A DNA stretch of 64,000 nucleotides from Symsagittifera roscoffensis (taxonomy: Eukaryota; Xenacoelomorpha; Acoela; Convolutidae): assembly GCF_963678635.1 (NCBI RefSeq), contig NC_087064.1:11704819-11768818 (forward strand), in the 5' to 3' direction. Shown one piece after another: positions 10,901 through 22,375 of the stretch. How positions within the stretch are numbered: the first letter of the stretch is position 1; each line of letters opens with the position of its first letter. The notes beneath the pieces are model-generated. The model searched no databases, was not told the origin of the DNA, and saw nothing but the letters and a program-made list of their open reading frames with translations. The position numbers were made by a program, and so were the translations under genes.

Positions 10901-12400
10901 GTTAACAATTCTCGTTTGGTTGCTTTTAGTAAGCATTCTGATCCCGCGTGTGATAATCATGAATTGCGTTTAATCCAGTTTTCATAATTTGGATTACCTG
11001 TAGCAGAAACAGTGTCTTTTTTCCTGAAATTCAACTACGATTTAATTAAGGCCATCTATTATTTTTTGAAATTCTAAAGTTCAATTTTTGACAAAATTAA
11101 GCATTGACACTGAAAATATTTTTGCATTGACACTTTCTAACGTTCCTTTAGCCATGTTTTTGTTCAATATGTTGCCTTGTTGTTCCGACCGCGGAAAATG
11201 GGGAGGAACTTTGTATTCGGGTGTGTTTAGATTTTTTCTCTTTGTTGTCCACGCAAAATCAGGTACCACAAATAATCGTCGGATTGGGTCGAGTGATATT
11301 TATTAAAGCCAATTTTTTTCAGTGTCGAGAAAAACGGGTTTGAAATTTTTGATTTTTGGTCTAATTTTGAGCTAAGGTGACCGTATACGCATATAATAGT
11401 TCATTTAAGCCGCGAAAACTTAGTTATACTCAAGTAAAGGTAGTTTTTGGAGTTTTTAGCGCAATTTTGGTAATCAAAAACTTAAAGTTCAAAAAAATTT
11501 TCAGCAAAATTTTTTTTTCGTTTTTCAAGTCATTTTTCTTCAAAAACAGTTTTCCAGTTAACCTCTTTTACTATGACTCTCAAATACTCCTACCTTATAA
11601 TTTTTCGTTTTATCACAACATGCAACAAATCTTTTTATCACAACATGCTGAAAGAACGACACCAATTTGATTTAAAAAAAAATTTTAAGACTGGTCGGAA
11701 CTTTCTGTGCTATTTGTTTACTCAGTATTTATTCTTTATTCATTTTTTTTCAGAAATCTGAATAACCCCGTGGCTAATTTTTTCATATCAACTAAGTCTA
11801 ACAAAACTAATCTTTCCTTCGCCTCCTAAAAACGACAAGAAAGTGAATAAATTACCAAAAAAAAAATCAAATTGGCACATTTTTGTGGTACATTTTTGCC
11901 TGTTTTTCAGCAACTGCCTACTCCAAGCTATAACAGTTTTAATTCTCTTCGTATTAGAAGTATTTCTGCATAGATACCTCCTAATATTGCTCGTTCATGT
12001 CGTATGGCTGATTTCTGGTGCTAACTTTTTTCGAGATTTTGATCAAATTTTTTGTTTTTATTGAAAAAAGTTTTCATTTTTCTTGTTCACATTGTTTAAA
12101 AAATTTTCGACACCATCATTTTTCCTTGTAGTTACTCTGTTTCTTAATTTGAATTCAGTGAGCCTTTTCCGGGGAATAACAACGTTTTTCTTGTAGCGTC
12201 GTTCTGTGTATTTTTGACTGTGCAATAACAACGCTCTGTGTTTTTTGACTGCGTAATTTTTCAAGTTGGTATTGGTGCTTAAAGCATTGTCATAAAGGTA
12301 GTTACAAGCAACTCCTTTGGGGAAAATATTACTAACCGAATACCTCCTAGCCACGTAATTTAAGAGACCTATCTGTTTAAAAAACCATCGGACTTTTAGT
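10901..12400. other. No gene firmly supported; ORFs of uncertain status
   Basis: A partial family C segment lies at 11030-11160. The rest is AT-rich and unassigned. A minus-strand open frame of 164 codons spans 12058-12552, but its 5' part overlaps splice signals that suggest a shorter exon (see 12420-12502). Its 3' part is lysine/arginine-rich with no recognisable domain, so I do not call it as one gene. Confidence 0.35.
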
Positions 12401-12419
12401 TCCGCTGGACTTTTTTTAC

Positions 12420-12502
12420 TCCATTGCTGATTGAAATGTCCCTGTAGTGTTGTGCCATCCGTAGGCGGCTGTACTCGATTGGCTCCAACATGGAGCTGTA
12501 TT
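12420..12502 (-). CDS. Unidentified minus-strand exon upstream of Rbfox
   Basis: On the minus strand an excellent acceptor (gttctttctctgtgttag) precedes an exon containing an ATG at 12491. The open frame starts MLEPIEYSRLRMAQHYRDIS and reaches a possible donor (aatgga|gtaaaa). The upstream exon 12568-12639 ends in a gtatgt donor about 65 nt away, so the pair has the shape of a 5'UTR exon plus a first coding exon. The next exon was not found. It could equally be part of a non-coding antisense transcript. No family recognised. Confidence 0.28.
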
Positions 12503-12567
12503 CTAACACAGAGAAAGAACACAGGATAACATACAGTTCTTCTTTTCCTCAATTTTATTTCACATAC

Positions 12568-12639
12568 CTGTCTTGCACGGAATCAAATGTGCTTCCTTAC
12601 ATGTGCCTCTATTTTATTCTATAACTCATGTTCTGTACA
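12568..12639 (-). other. Candidate minus-strand non-coding (5'UTR) exon
   Basis: A long pyrimidine tract and acceptor (tttccttttccattccag) precede 72 nt, closed by a consensus gtatgt donor. All three frames contain stops, so if real it is untranslated. It lies about 600 bp from the Rbfox start codon on the opposite strand, giving a head-to-head arrangement. Confidence 0.3.
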
Positions 12640-13243
12640 CTGGAATGGAAAAGGAAACAACTGAGGCTGACTTGGTTCACTTGCGCAACGCATTATTGCG
12701 AACAGTCGTTCCTCTGTGTTGCCTTGTGTAATTTTGCTGTAATCTAATGCCTTTTTGCCTCTCTTGTAGTTTATGATTTTGCCGTGGAATTGACCACGCA
12801 CCTATTCATAGTATTTTCTCCCATTCTGTTATTGTCCAATAAATTTTTACAGTCTGGGCCCAGTCATTCGATTCATTCATTATTGCATTGTAGTCGCATA
12901 ACGACAGGGTCGGATCATAGAACATTAAGTTGCCAAAGCCACCAATTTAGAAGATTATCTTACTGTTGTTGTTTGATTTAGGGCAGCTCACAATTGTAAT
13001 AACCTAATCGGAATAGAAACACGGAAGCTCATTCGGCCAGAACGAATTGCCAAGTACAGACCAACTGTCGAGATACTTCCTAGTTTTCCTGATTCTTTTT
13101 ATTTAAACGAGCTTGGTGTCAATTTTGGTTCTTTTTCTGCTTGCGATTTACGAATTGGCTAGTCTACTTATTGTGTCACTTACTGATTTGTAACACTGCC
13201 TTTTAAACTACAAAACTTGACGACACAGAAGATCGAATAAGTA

Positions 13244-13576
13244 ATGAACCAACATTTGATTGCGACGCCCTTGCCAATGCCGCCCCCTCCTCCGCCCTCA
13301 ATGGGGGGACCGACCGAGCGGAACAGTGATGCAAATAATAAACTGGCATCTAAAGATTCCAGTGGACTTAACATTACAGGTTTCCACGATCTGAACCGAA
13401 TCAAGACCGAGTTTGGTCACGTTGCCGAGACCCAACAGAAGTCGGCGTCCAATCAGAATGCAGTGGAGTTGATGAACGATCCGGCGAGGAGAGGAGATAC
13501 GAGGCAGAACTTGTCATCGGCGTCGTCAATAATTGACGGAATCGGAATCTCGGCCGCCGAATTGATCAAAGAGGTG
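13244..13576 (+). CDS. rbfox: Rbfox RNA-binding splicing regulator, coding exon 1
   Basis: This is the first coding exon of the gene that continues to 35,136. The ATG is chosen because an in-frame TAA lies two codons upstream and no better start follows. It encodes residues 1-111: an N-terminal Pro-rich stretch (PLPMPPPPPPSMGGP) and a polar linker, both presumably disordered, as is usual for the region before the RRM in Fox-1 proteins. It ends LIKEV at a gtaaga donor in phase 0; a gtggta donor 3 nt earlier is an alternative. The next exon begins PEDYYNRSSVIDHM. Upstream untranslated exons may exist but are not resolved. Confidence 0.8.
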
Positions 13577-13714
13577 GTAAGATGAATTATAATTGAATTT
13601 AATTAAAAAAAGAGACGCACTTTATGTCTCATACAGAGATCAAAAAAAGTCAATAATGCATATTATTTTTTCCTATCATATCCTTGTGCGTTTTGTTTTT
13701 GCTTGATCAAACTG

Positions 13715-14200
13715 GAATTTAGACTTTTTTCGGGTTAACTTGTTTAACAGAATCATCACTTGTAACTTGGTTCATTATGAATTCAAGTTTCTATACGTTC
13801 TCGGTCAACTTAGCCTGCAGGTAACGAATATGCCTGGGACGGCAAAGAAAGTGGGTTTAAATCTGACCAGGACCTGTTTTTTTTTTCAAACAGGAATTAT
13901 TTTGTTTCAAATAAAATCGTCGGCCGCTTATTTGTCTGCTTTTCTGTTGTCGGGTTAGTTGTCACATCTTGGAATCGTTTTTTTTTGCTGCGCGCATTTT
14001 TCTTTAATGTTGCATTTAGTATTTGATTTTTCCTACTATTTATTGTTTTACTTGCCTTGACTTCGTAGTTCCTCCTTTGTTTTTTTTTTGTTTTGCTAAA
14101 AAAAATTCCTTGGCCCAAATTGTTTCGACCTATTTTTATTGGCTTAATGACCTAAGTTTTGGACTTCTCAAGGGAAACAAAATGTTAAAACTGCCCTCCG
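13715..14200 (+). mobile_element. tRNA-headed SINE-like element, family B copy
   Basis: It contains gacttttttcgggttaactt and tttaacagaatcatcacttg, then a tRNA-like head (tgcaggtaacgaatatgcct ... gtttaaatctgaccaggacc), a T-run, and the ttgacttcgtag / ttggcttaatgacctaagtt body words. It aligns module by module with 37775-38260. Confidence 0.55.
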
Positions 14201-14349
14201 CACTATTCATACTGATTGTATGTTTTACAAATTGGTTTGCTGAAATTTTCTTTTTTCGTTATGGAAACTTAATTCCAAATTTTTTTGGAAAAGTTTTAGG
14301 TTTCTCAGAAACTTCTACTGATTTTCAAAAAAGGGGTATCAATTGAAAG

Positions 14350-15650
14350 ACCGCCTGCTCCCTTGTGTGTGCCTTCACTTCCCCTAGCGTCTCTTGTTTT
14401 TTGAACCCTCTGTCTACCGCCTTCGAAAAAGCCTGTGGGGGAATATTTGACCCGTTTTTTTTTGTTCGTTTGTAAACTTTTTTTAATTTTCTCGAAAACT
14501 GCACTGCAATATCTGAAATTTTGGGTTCATTTCAAAGAACGGGTCGTGTGAAGCTCATTTGCTTATGCGACTTTGCCAGAATTTTTCTGACCCCAAAATT
14601 TATGGCCCTCAGAAAAGTCAAACTTTCGATTTTTTGACCGTTTTTTTTTACAGTTTTTGTTGAATCTTCGAAAAAGTCTGTGGGGAAATATTTGACCCAT
14701 GTTTTTATTTTTCGTGCTCTCGAAAAGTAATCTTATTAAATCTGAGTTTTTGGTTTCCTTGAATAGAACGATTTTGAAAAGCTATGCCTAAGTGGCTACG
14801 TCCAATTTTTTTACACAAAGTTATGGCCCTCAGAATAGTCAAATTTTTGATTTTTGAAAGTTTTGTGAATCATTTAGACTTTCCTCGAAGATTAACCTCC
14901 CATTTTTGATATTGTTGGTTTAATCTAGATAACGTGTAATGAGAAGCTATCTTGCATTAGCGGCCACACAAAGTTTTTTTAGACAAAACTTTATCGCCCT
15001 CGGAAAAGTCACACTTTTGATTTTTTGACCTTTTTTTTGAAAGTTTTTTTTTCTCGAGAACTACACTCCCAAATCTCAGATTTTGGATGCAATGGAAATC
15101 ACAGGTTACTTGAATCCCTTCTGCAGAAGCGGCTATACCCTATTTTTCACATAAAAAACTATGATTCTCTGAAATGTCAAAATTTTGATTTGTTGACCGT
15201 TTTTTTCCCGCTAAGTATCCTGCCAAATCTGATATAAGTTTAATCAAATTAACAGGTTGTTGAAAGCCTAAATTTATTATTGACTATGCCCAATTAGTTT
15301 AAGAAAAATTGGTTTCAAACAAGTTAAAGTTCTGAAACTTCGACAGTTTTTGGGGACCTTTTTGACTTTCCGCGAAAATTACCCTGCTAGTTTTCAGGTT
15401 GTGTTCAATCGAGAATCCTAGCTGTGGTATTTTTTTCTAATTAGGCGGCCTCAACCTGCTTTTTGCTGAAAAAGTTATGGATTTTGCAAAAACTTTTGGC
15501 CGTGTTTTAGAAACCTTATAAATTTTCGAAAATTTACGCAATCAAATCTGAGATGAAAAGTTCAATTGAAAGAATTGGTTGCGATAATTGTTCCTGCAGA
15601 AGCGGCGACTCTCTTATTGATTTTAAGAGAAATTTTATATCCTTGGAAAA
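14350..15650 (+). repeat. Longest array of ~160-bp tandem units
   Basis: The 'ctcgaaaactRcYctS..aaatctgag..ggttcaat' anchor recurs at about 14493, 14719, 14882, 15053, 15209, 15371 and 15521. Spacing is mostly 150-171 bp, with one 226-bp step that contains a partial extra unit. Units are strongly diverged, so the array is old or evolves without homogenisation. Confidence 0.65.
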
Positions 15651-16218
15651 TTGATTATCTCAAAATTTTTACCTTTTTCTCTCTTATTTTACTAGAGTAA
15701 GAACTAATGTTTTGGTTAAAGTCCAATTTTCGAAATCACGTTTTTCGTGCCGCATCAGTAAAGCAAATTCATCCAATATCAAACACATGCCTCCAGCATT
15801 ATCTGGGAGCCTAGTTGTTTTTTATGGAGACATACTAAAAATTGGTTCACTTAGTTTTTTTCAACATTTAAAATTTTTTATGACTGTATTAAGAAAAAAT
15901 TGAAAAGCTAAATTTTCAATACAGGTATAACACGATTGAATAAAAAAATGATTAGCAGCATACCTTACATCCATATAAGGATGTAAGGGAAAGCACCTTC
16001 CTCGGGATATCGATACCATTACTTCCTAAAGAGTGTCCCTCCCTTTGGTTCTATTTCTTAAAAAAATCTGAAATCCGCCCCTGCCTACTTCATAAAAGTG
16101 TCGGAACTTTATATTCTACTTGCACAATGACCGCTCAAGCTTGAGGGCTCAGCTTGGACTTAATTGACGATTCATTTCTATTTTTTTCGTTACCGTCGAA
16201 TTTAAATGTAAATTTTAG

Positions 16219-16617
16219 CCGGAAGATTACTACAACAGAAGCTCAGTTATTGACCACATGCGTGCAACAGATAACAACTCTGTGATGTCAACTCAAAATG
16301 CATCTGTTGGAGATGCGAGACAGATTGGGGCAACTATAGCCCACTACAGTGCAAATCCAACGACCGCTTCCTCCTACAGTAATAGCAGTAGTATAAATAA
16401 CAATCAAAATCAGAGCAATAGCACTAACAGCAGTATAACAAGTGCAATAATGGGTAATGGTGGGGGTGACTCGGGGTCAACTGGGACGGGATCAGTGGGA
16501 GGGAGTGGGGGTGTCAGTCATCACCAGAACCTGTTGCACGACACAGGGAACAAGCGACTGCATGTGTCCAATATCCCTTTCAGATACAGAGATCCTGACT
16601 TGCGCGTCATGTTCGAA
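16219..16617 (+). CDS. rbfox: Rbfox coding exon 2 (start of RRM)
   Basis: The exon follows the acceptor aattttag and encodes residues 112-244. Most of it is a low-complexity Ser/Asn/Gly-rich segment (NNNQNQSNSTNSS, GGGDSGSTGTGSVGGSGG). The last 22 residues open the RRM: KRLHVSNIPFRYRDPDLR, including the RNP2 motif LHVSNI, nearly identical to the Fox-1 family signature. The donor gaa|gtaagt leaves phase 0. The RRM of this family binds (U)GCAUG in pre-mRNA in the nucleus. The block RLHVSNIPFR.RDPDLR is diagnostic of Rbfox rather than a general hnRNP-type RRM. Confidence 0.93.
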
Positions 16618-16707
16618 GTAAGTAGTTTGTCTTCATTTTTTAAGTTAGAGTTTTGTGTACAAGTATGATACCTTGGTATGTAGAAGTTAGAAGGCTCCCT
16701 AAAGATA

Positions 16708-17559
16708 ATTTTAGGTTCACATTTTTATAATTTTGGACGAGACTCAACTATCATAGTTCAACGATTCTTATGTCGGGATTATGTTGATCACATAACGGTG
16801 ATAAGCATACTGGCCGAAAACAGTGATAAGCATACTGGCAGAAAATAGTGATAAACATAGAAGCAGAAAACAGTGATAAGAATAGTGGCAGAAAGCAGTG
16901 ATAAGCATAGTGGCCGAAAACAGTGATAAGCATAGTGGCAGAAATCAGTTATAGTTATTAACATACTGTACGAAAACAGTAGCGGACGCTCTAAAGTTTG
17001 ATTTACATCAGCTCATCTGTTTTTCTTTGGCCTAGACGCAAACTTGGGTTGCTCTGTCTATTTTTATATACTGGTCTCTAAAACTGAATATTTAGTCTAT
17101 AGCTTTCTAGTAGTCTTAGGTAATTTATGAGTGAACTCTAAATAAAATGAAGACTACTTGAAAGCTATAGACTAAATATTCAGTTTTGTAGACCAGTCTA
17201 TAAAAATAGACAGAGCGACCCAAGTTTGCGTCTAGGCCAAAGAAAAACAGATGAGCTGATGTAAATCAAACTTTAAAGCGTCCGCTACTGTTTTCGTACA
17301 GTATGTTTATAACTATAATTGTTTTCTGCCACTATGCTTATCACTGTTTTCGGCCACTATGCTTATCACTGTTTTCTGCCACTATGCTTATCACTGTTTT
17401 CTGCTACTATGCTTATCACTCTTTTCTGCCAGTATGCTTATCACTGTTTTCGGCCAGTATGCTTATCACCGTCATGTGATCAAGATAATCCCGACATAAG
17501 AATCGTTGAACTATGATAGTTGAGTCTCTTCCAAAATTATAAAAATGGGAACCTAAAAT
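16708..17559. mobile_element. Foldback element, 852 bp, with internal 25-bp repeats
   Basis: Arms of about 410 bp (16708-17119 and 17149-17559) are near-perfect reverse complements separated by a 29-nt loop. The outer ends read attttaggtt / aacctaaaat. Each arm carries six to eight tandem copies of a ~25-bp unit (cagtgataagcatactggc..). The structure is that of a foldback (FB-like) or long-TIR MITE element inside Rbfox intron 2. Mirror-image open frames at 16751-16933 (-) and 17319-17516 (+) are by-products of the repeat and are not genes. Confidence 0.88.
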
Positions 17560-17639
17560 GATAGCATTTTTCCCTTTGATACCATTTTTTACCCAAATCT
17601 TGCCACTGAGAACTAGACTTTTTCGATTAAAAACTTTGT

Positions 17640-17890
17640 TCACAGGACTTCGGATGTCCTCAGACTCCCGACTGATTATACCTATTCATGGGAGCGGTGG
17701 TTACGTCTCCGCCTCTCTATCGAAAGGTCGGATGTTTGAGGCCCACCCTGATCCGTGCTCGTTGCTTGAGCGTGAGGCAACATTACCCAGCCCAGAAAAA
17801 TAACCAAAAAAATTGCATGTAATTCTTAAGCAAGGGCACAACACCGGTTCGCCGCGATGAGCTGTTCAGCAAATATGATGGCCTTTTCCT
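17640..17890 (+). mobile_element. tRNA-derived SINE (third family)
   Basis: The head ggagcggtggttacgtctcc ... aggtcggatgtttgaggccc has the spacing of Pol III A and B boxes. It is followed by a GC-richer body (gagcgtgaggcaacattacc, ggcacaacaccggttcgccg, gatgagctgttcagc, gatggccttttccttcg). A truncated reverse-strand relative lies near 44285-44340 (ggtcggtggatcgaaaccca on the minus strand). The base composition stands out from the AT-rich surroundings. Confidence 0.6.
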
Positions 17891-18039
17891 TCGTGGATAA
17901 ATAGTCTGAATTAATTAATTCATTCATCAACTGGAATAATTTGAGCATCATTTACTTTTACATATTCTCTCTATTTACACAAGAAGGCTAGCAAGCGTAG
18001 TGTACAATCTAACTCTACTTTTTTCCAATCATGCATAGC

Positions 18040-18282
18040 ATTGGTATTTTATTAGCATCTATAGCTGCGTCATTGTTGGCAGTGTTAGCAAAATTTCAAT
18101 GGTCCGTGGCGCAGATGCGAGAACGCGAGTCTCCAAAGCTTGAGGTCGCAGGTTCAAATCCGACGCAGCAAAGTTTTACTAATTCGTGGTTTCTTTCTAT
18201 TTTTTCTTATTTGATGTTTTTTTGAGCTGCTGCTTGTCGTTTTCTCTTTTGTATTTGAGAAGTGTAGCTTCGGCTCTGTGTC
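18040..18282 (+). mobile_element. tRNA-headed SINE-like element, family A copy
   Basis: The copy has 'attagcatctatagctgcgt', then a tRNA-like head (gtccgtggcgcagatgcgag ... aggtcgcaggttcaaatccg) with a good box B, then a pyrimidine-rich body and the palindromic tail (agtgtagcttcggctctgtg) at 18261-18282. It aligns with 19430-19709, 28330-28602, 30490-30727 and 32510-32690. The acceptor stem does not pair, so it is not a functional tRNA gene. Confidence 0.6.
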
Positions 18283-19039
18283 GAAAATTGTTCTTATTTT
18301 GGTTCTAGATATACAAAATACAAGGCATTTTCTAATTGAGTTATAATAATAATGTTTATTCGACTACAAAGGCTCAGATGTATATTATATCGGCTTAGTC
18401 GCCGCATATTGTGTCATTTGCAGGGCCACATTTTTGGGGCCTTAGTTTCGTGATAATAGAGTTTAATTTTGACTTTAATTCTAAATTGTTTGTAGCGCCT
18501 GTTTTATGACACCATTTTTCGGCTCAAGGAGCGGTACTCTTATATTTAGTTAATTTAACGCTGACAATTGTCTTTCGGCATGTTTTTCTCAAAGTGATTT
18601 TAATTCGAGCCGAATTCTGAAAAGAAAATTTCAGATACCAAGCGTATTGCAATCGGGTAAAAGACTTTTTCCCGCAAATATTTTTGTTCACAGGGCTTAT
18701 CCCCTGAAGACCTCCACAAGCCTCAACTCCTGGAGCCCTTAGTTTAATTTTAGTGCAACAGACATTTTTTGAGCAATTTTACATTTTTAGTAACCGTTCT
18801 GTTTTACTTTTGCAGATTAAGTGTCTTGTCAAAATATTTTTTTCATCTTGGCTGTACAATTACCAACTCCGTTTTTGTTCAATTTCCCTTCTCGTGTTTT
18901 TTAAATTCTTTTTAGGCCCAAAAGGTTTGAAGGTAATTTAAATTGGACCAGTAGCCTCTTTTTGTGCCATTTGCCTGCAAAAAAAATATAGTTTATGCAA
19001 AGAGGGGATTTATAAACTTCGAGTTTATATTTTTTGTAC

Positions 19040-19709
19040 TGCTCAGGTTCTTACACTTGCGAAGCGAGTGGATTAGTACGAATGTTCTTTTTTTTCAACC
19101 TAAATCGCAAATAGTGGTGTCACTTTTAAGGCACCTTTACAGCATTTTCATTGCATATGCTTTTGCATTCGAATAGTAATAAGTTCACACAGTTGATGCA
19201 TTTTTAATTCATCAAATGAACCGAAAAAGCTATTTGTTTCAAACAACATAATAATGACTAAAATTCGATTCCAGAAGTTTTTAGTCAATATATCTCGCAA
19301 TTTTTTGAAATGCATAATTATACATTTATACATAATTTGGTTTATGCGTTGCAATTTTTTACTTGCAAAGTTAGTGTGGATGCCTTCAGTTTGTTATATT
19401 CCAAATAATTACTTGAAAAATTGAGTCTATTTGTTTTTGGTGCCATTTTTGATGAATGGCATTGGTGATTTATTAGCATATGGGCTGCTTTGTTCGTGAC
19501 AAGTGTTTTTCAGTTGTTAAGCTTGCATGGCGGTGTAGATAGTGCGTGAGACTCAAAATCTTTTGATTGCAGTAGGTCGCAGATTCGAATACTACACGTA
19601 GCCGAGCTAACTCGAGGCTTATTTCTACTCTTTCTTATTTTTTTTTGATAGAGCTGCTTTTTGGTCGTGTTCTTGCAAGTGTTCGCGAAGCACAGCTTCG
19701 CCTCTTTGT
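19040..19709 (+). mobile_element. Element E: ~670-bp repeat ending in family A SINE head and palindrome
   Basis: This begins around gattagtacgaatgttctttt and runs through tcgcaaatagtggtgtcact, cattcgaatagtaataagtt, gatgccttcagtttgttata, 'attacttgaaaaattg..tcta', attagcatatgggctgcttt and a tRNA-like segment (gcggtgtagatagtgcgtga ... gtcgcagattcgaatac) to the tail gcgaagcacagcttcgcctc (19684-19709). The same order is found at 27690-28602 and 32175-32690. Confidence 0.6.
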
Positions 19710-20124
19710 AAGACATCTATCTTGGAGCGATTAAAGCGAGCAAAGAACGTGAAAGGCAATAAAATGGTTTTTTTATCCCTGGAAAAAAGCTTTAGTATTG
19801 CAAAAAATGGCTCTGAAAAGTGGCTGGCTATTCTCGTTGTATGATAATGAACTAAGCTCAAATTTCATTTATTCTGAGCTCTTAAAGTTAAGATATTTGT
19901 TGACTTTTGTTTAAGCTGAGCTGAGAGCAGTTAACAATTTCAATGACAATCGTTTATTTCAGCCAGATTTCTTCATACGATTTCAAGTTCACACATGCGA
20001 TTAGCAAGCGTTTCACAAAAATGTATAGTTTTTTGTTCAAAGCAGCACCAAGTTAGTTGATGCTGCTTGTACTTTTCTCTGTGGAATATTTCTATTAGAA
20101 TCTAATTTGCTATGTTTTGTTTAG

Positions 20125-20178
20125 AAATTTGGACCCGTCACAGATATTGAGATCATCTTCAACGAAAGGGGTAGCAAG
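20125..20178 (+). CDS. rbfox: Rbfox coding exon 3 (54-nt RRM exon)
   Basis: The exon lies between acceptor ttttgtttag and donor aag|gtattg, phase 0 on both sides, residues 245-262. It encodes KFGPVTDIEIIFNERGSK, the RRM segment after beta-1/alpha-1 that includes the family-specific IIFNERGSK. From family knowledge, vertebrate RBFOX genes also have a 54-nt exon here. The size and phase match supports deep conservation of the gene structure. Confidence 0.95.
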
Positions 20179-20576
20179 GTATTGTACAATTTTGATGCGA
20201 CCAACTAGTTCAAATGACTGTTGTATACCGGTAAAAACTGAATATTGATTTAAATTTGATTGGGTTTAACATTGAGTAGGCATAAGTTAGGATAGTATAC
20301 GGATTACAGGCAGTCATTGAGTTCAAGTTGTCAAAAATATTTTTAAAATCTGACTAGAAATCGACGTTGCATAGGCAGTTAATAAATATATACTTAAAAC
20401 ATGCTGATGTGTTTTCATTAATTTCATGGAAATTATTATAACAATAATTTATTTGGACATTTTCAGTAGTTACAGGCAAGCTATAACTCGGGGATGTTGA
20501 AAACTGGATGGGAAGATGTTGAGCTTTCGAGATCTGGTAGCTTCTTTTGACCAGCACTGACAAATAATGGCCGTAG

Positions 20577-20699
20577 ACTTGTCAATCATTCGGACACGAC
20601 AAACAGCAACTGAACAACTGAAGAAGCGAGCGAGAAGAGAGAAGAAACGAGGATATTTGGAAAATGTGGATGGTAATAATGGATTTTGAGGTGATGAAT
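20577..20699 (+). CDS. Small basic ORF, 40 residues, in Rbfox intron 3
   Basis: The frame begins MAVDLSIIRTRQTATEQLKK, continues with a run of Arg/Lys and ends NVDGNNGF before TGA. The composition (coiled-coil-like, highly basic) differs from chance ORFs in this AT-rich DNA. It cannot be a Rbfox cassette in this frame, because an in-frame stop lies immediately upstream of the ATG. Function unknown; it may be chance. Confidence 0.15.
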
Positions 20700-22084
20700 G
20701 CTTAGCCATTGCTGTTCTGCTGCGCCATTGGCCCTTGTCGTCTTGTTTCGTTTTCCTTTTCCTCCAGTTACTCTTTTGCTCCATCAGCTGACTTGTATTG
20801 CGATGATTTGCATTGCCATTTTTACTACTACTACTTAGAAAAAAATCGCATTCAAGTCATCAGAGTGGCCCAAACAGGATTTTCATTATTAATTCATTTT
20901 GATTGACACTTAGTTGGAATAAATAAAAAATCAGTTTTTGCAGGTCAAGTTATTTAACGTGTCTTTTCTTATCGGAGCAGATGGAGTTATAAAAAATTAA
21001 GGGAGTTATCAAAACTGGCAAAGGTAGTCACAAGACATTAAAATACGTTACCGTTCTTGAGGGATTTGTATTGAATCTGATCCATCAAGCTAAACGGTGT
21101 TTTCGATTTTTATGTATTTTCTGTCTGATGTTTGTTTGGCCTCTCTGAACTTGGCGTAGTGATAGAAGGACCCTTTAAGGTCTGAGTTTTGTATAATGGC
21201 TACCTAATCTCTCATTCATAATAGTTGAGTTGCACCCCGTGTATTGGCATTGGTAATGGTATTCGTATTGGTATGGATGAGCAACTGGCTTTAGTCATTT
21301 TTTCACTTGTTCCAGCAACTCTGTTTGAAATGAATTGTGAGCGTATATATGATCATTATGAAGTAACAATTTGACCCGATTGACTTGTTGTGGTGACACT
21401 TGGGCTCTTCGTGTTATTGTATCGCTGTTCAAGCAACCACCACCCACCAATCTTAGTTAGACCTTACTCTACTAAACGTTTTATTTCCAAAGTTCACTGA
21501 CGACGAAGAGGAGTTATATTTTGCAGACCTAATATTTAGTTTTTCAACGATGACATAGACATATGAATTGGTTAGCATTAATACTGGCATATACCAAGTT
21601 TTGACATTGATGTAAAATAACCAGTCTCAAAATGAAACGCAAAACCCAGAACTGCTTATGAAAAGGCGTTTTTCTTGGAACATGTTTGATAGTTTGGGTC
21701 CCCAAAAAACAGTTAGGAGCATCGAAATTAATAGCAGCAGCATGCGTATTTGAGAGTACTTTTGAGTGTGTTGATCCTTCTTGGAAATTGCTGCCCAAAT
21801 TTGATGATGTTGTTTGTTAAACTTGGGCCCATCTATCATACTTGTACCTAGCTCTCACCATCTGTGTTTATTAGTTATTGACATTTTTAGTGCTAGTTAG
21901 TAGTGCTGTAACTGGCCTTGAGGATGATTGCGAAGCCACCACTACCCTGCTGCTGGCTCCTAGCCACATCTCGAACAAGTATCGTCGCACCTAAATGATA
22001 TTCTAATGCCGCGCATATTAGCCATTCATGTACAAATTATAACTGTCATGCGTGAGACATTTCAGTTAAATTCAATAACATAGG

Positions 22085-22375
22085 CAGCTTTGCGTGGGGG
22101 CGTAGCGGTAAGCATGCGTGTCTATTAGCATGCGATAATAATTAGGTATGCATTCAGACGAAAAGTAATTTAGCCTAAATGTTCAATTTATTTCCCAAAT
22201 CACTTGATTTTTTAAGGAAGTTTAAATGTCTCTTTCATCATACCAAAAATTCGGTGGTGCGCGCGCTATTCGAAACAAGTTTGAGAAAAGACCTTGACAT
22301 TGCATAAGAATTACGTAACATGGCCATGCTAATCGAGACACATGCTAATGGGCCGGTCCCCGCTTTGTGTACATC
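22085..22375. repeat. Imperfect inverted repeat, GC-richer
   Basis: The segment aagcatgcgtgtctattagc (about 22111-22130) and its near reverse complement gctaatcgagacacatgct (about 22328-22346) lie about 200 bp apart. GC-richer flanks (gctttgcgtgggggcg / ggtccccgctttgtg) are also roughly complementary. This may be the ends of another MITE or a tRNA-related fragment in inverted orientation. Confidence 0.4.

Larger units (their letters stand above)
13577..16218 (+). other. Rbfox intron 1, repeat-filled
   Basis: The intron is occupied by a family B tRNA-headed element (about 13715-14200), a long array of ~160-bp units (14350-15650) and an element end at about 15640-15880 that also follows the array at 32730-32990. 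A small perfect hairpin (ccttacatcc-atat-aaggatgtaagg) lies near 15961-15988. A hAT-MITE-like right end (aaatccgcccctg) lies near 16072-16084 without a matching left end. Confidence 0.55.

Noticed and set aside
12058-12552. Single 164-codon minus-strand gene
   Set aside because: The 5' part crosses a strong acceptor and lies partly in an apparent intron; no domain is recognised. A short exon at 12420-12502 is the better reading.
16751-17516. Two similar histidine/tyrosine-rich ORFs on opposite strands
   Set aside because: They are mirror images produced by the foldback element's tandem units and have no start or splice context.
18104-18176. tRNA gene (A and B boxes, gcaggttcaaatccg)
   Set aside because: The acceptor and D stems do not pair properly, and the same sequence recurs as the head of a dispersed element (19530, 28435, 30400, 32625). 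It is a tRNA-derived SINE head.
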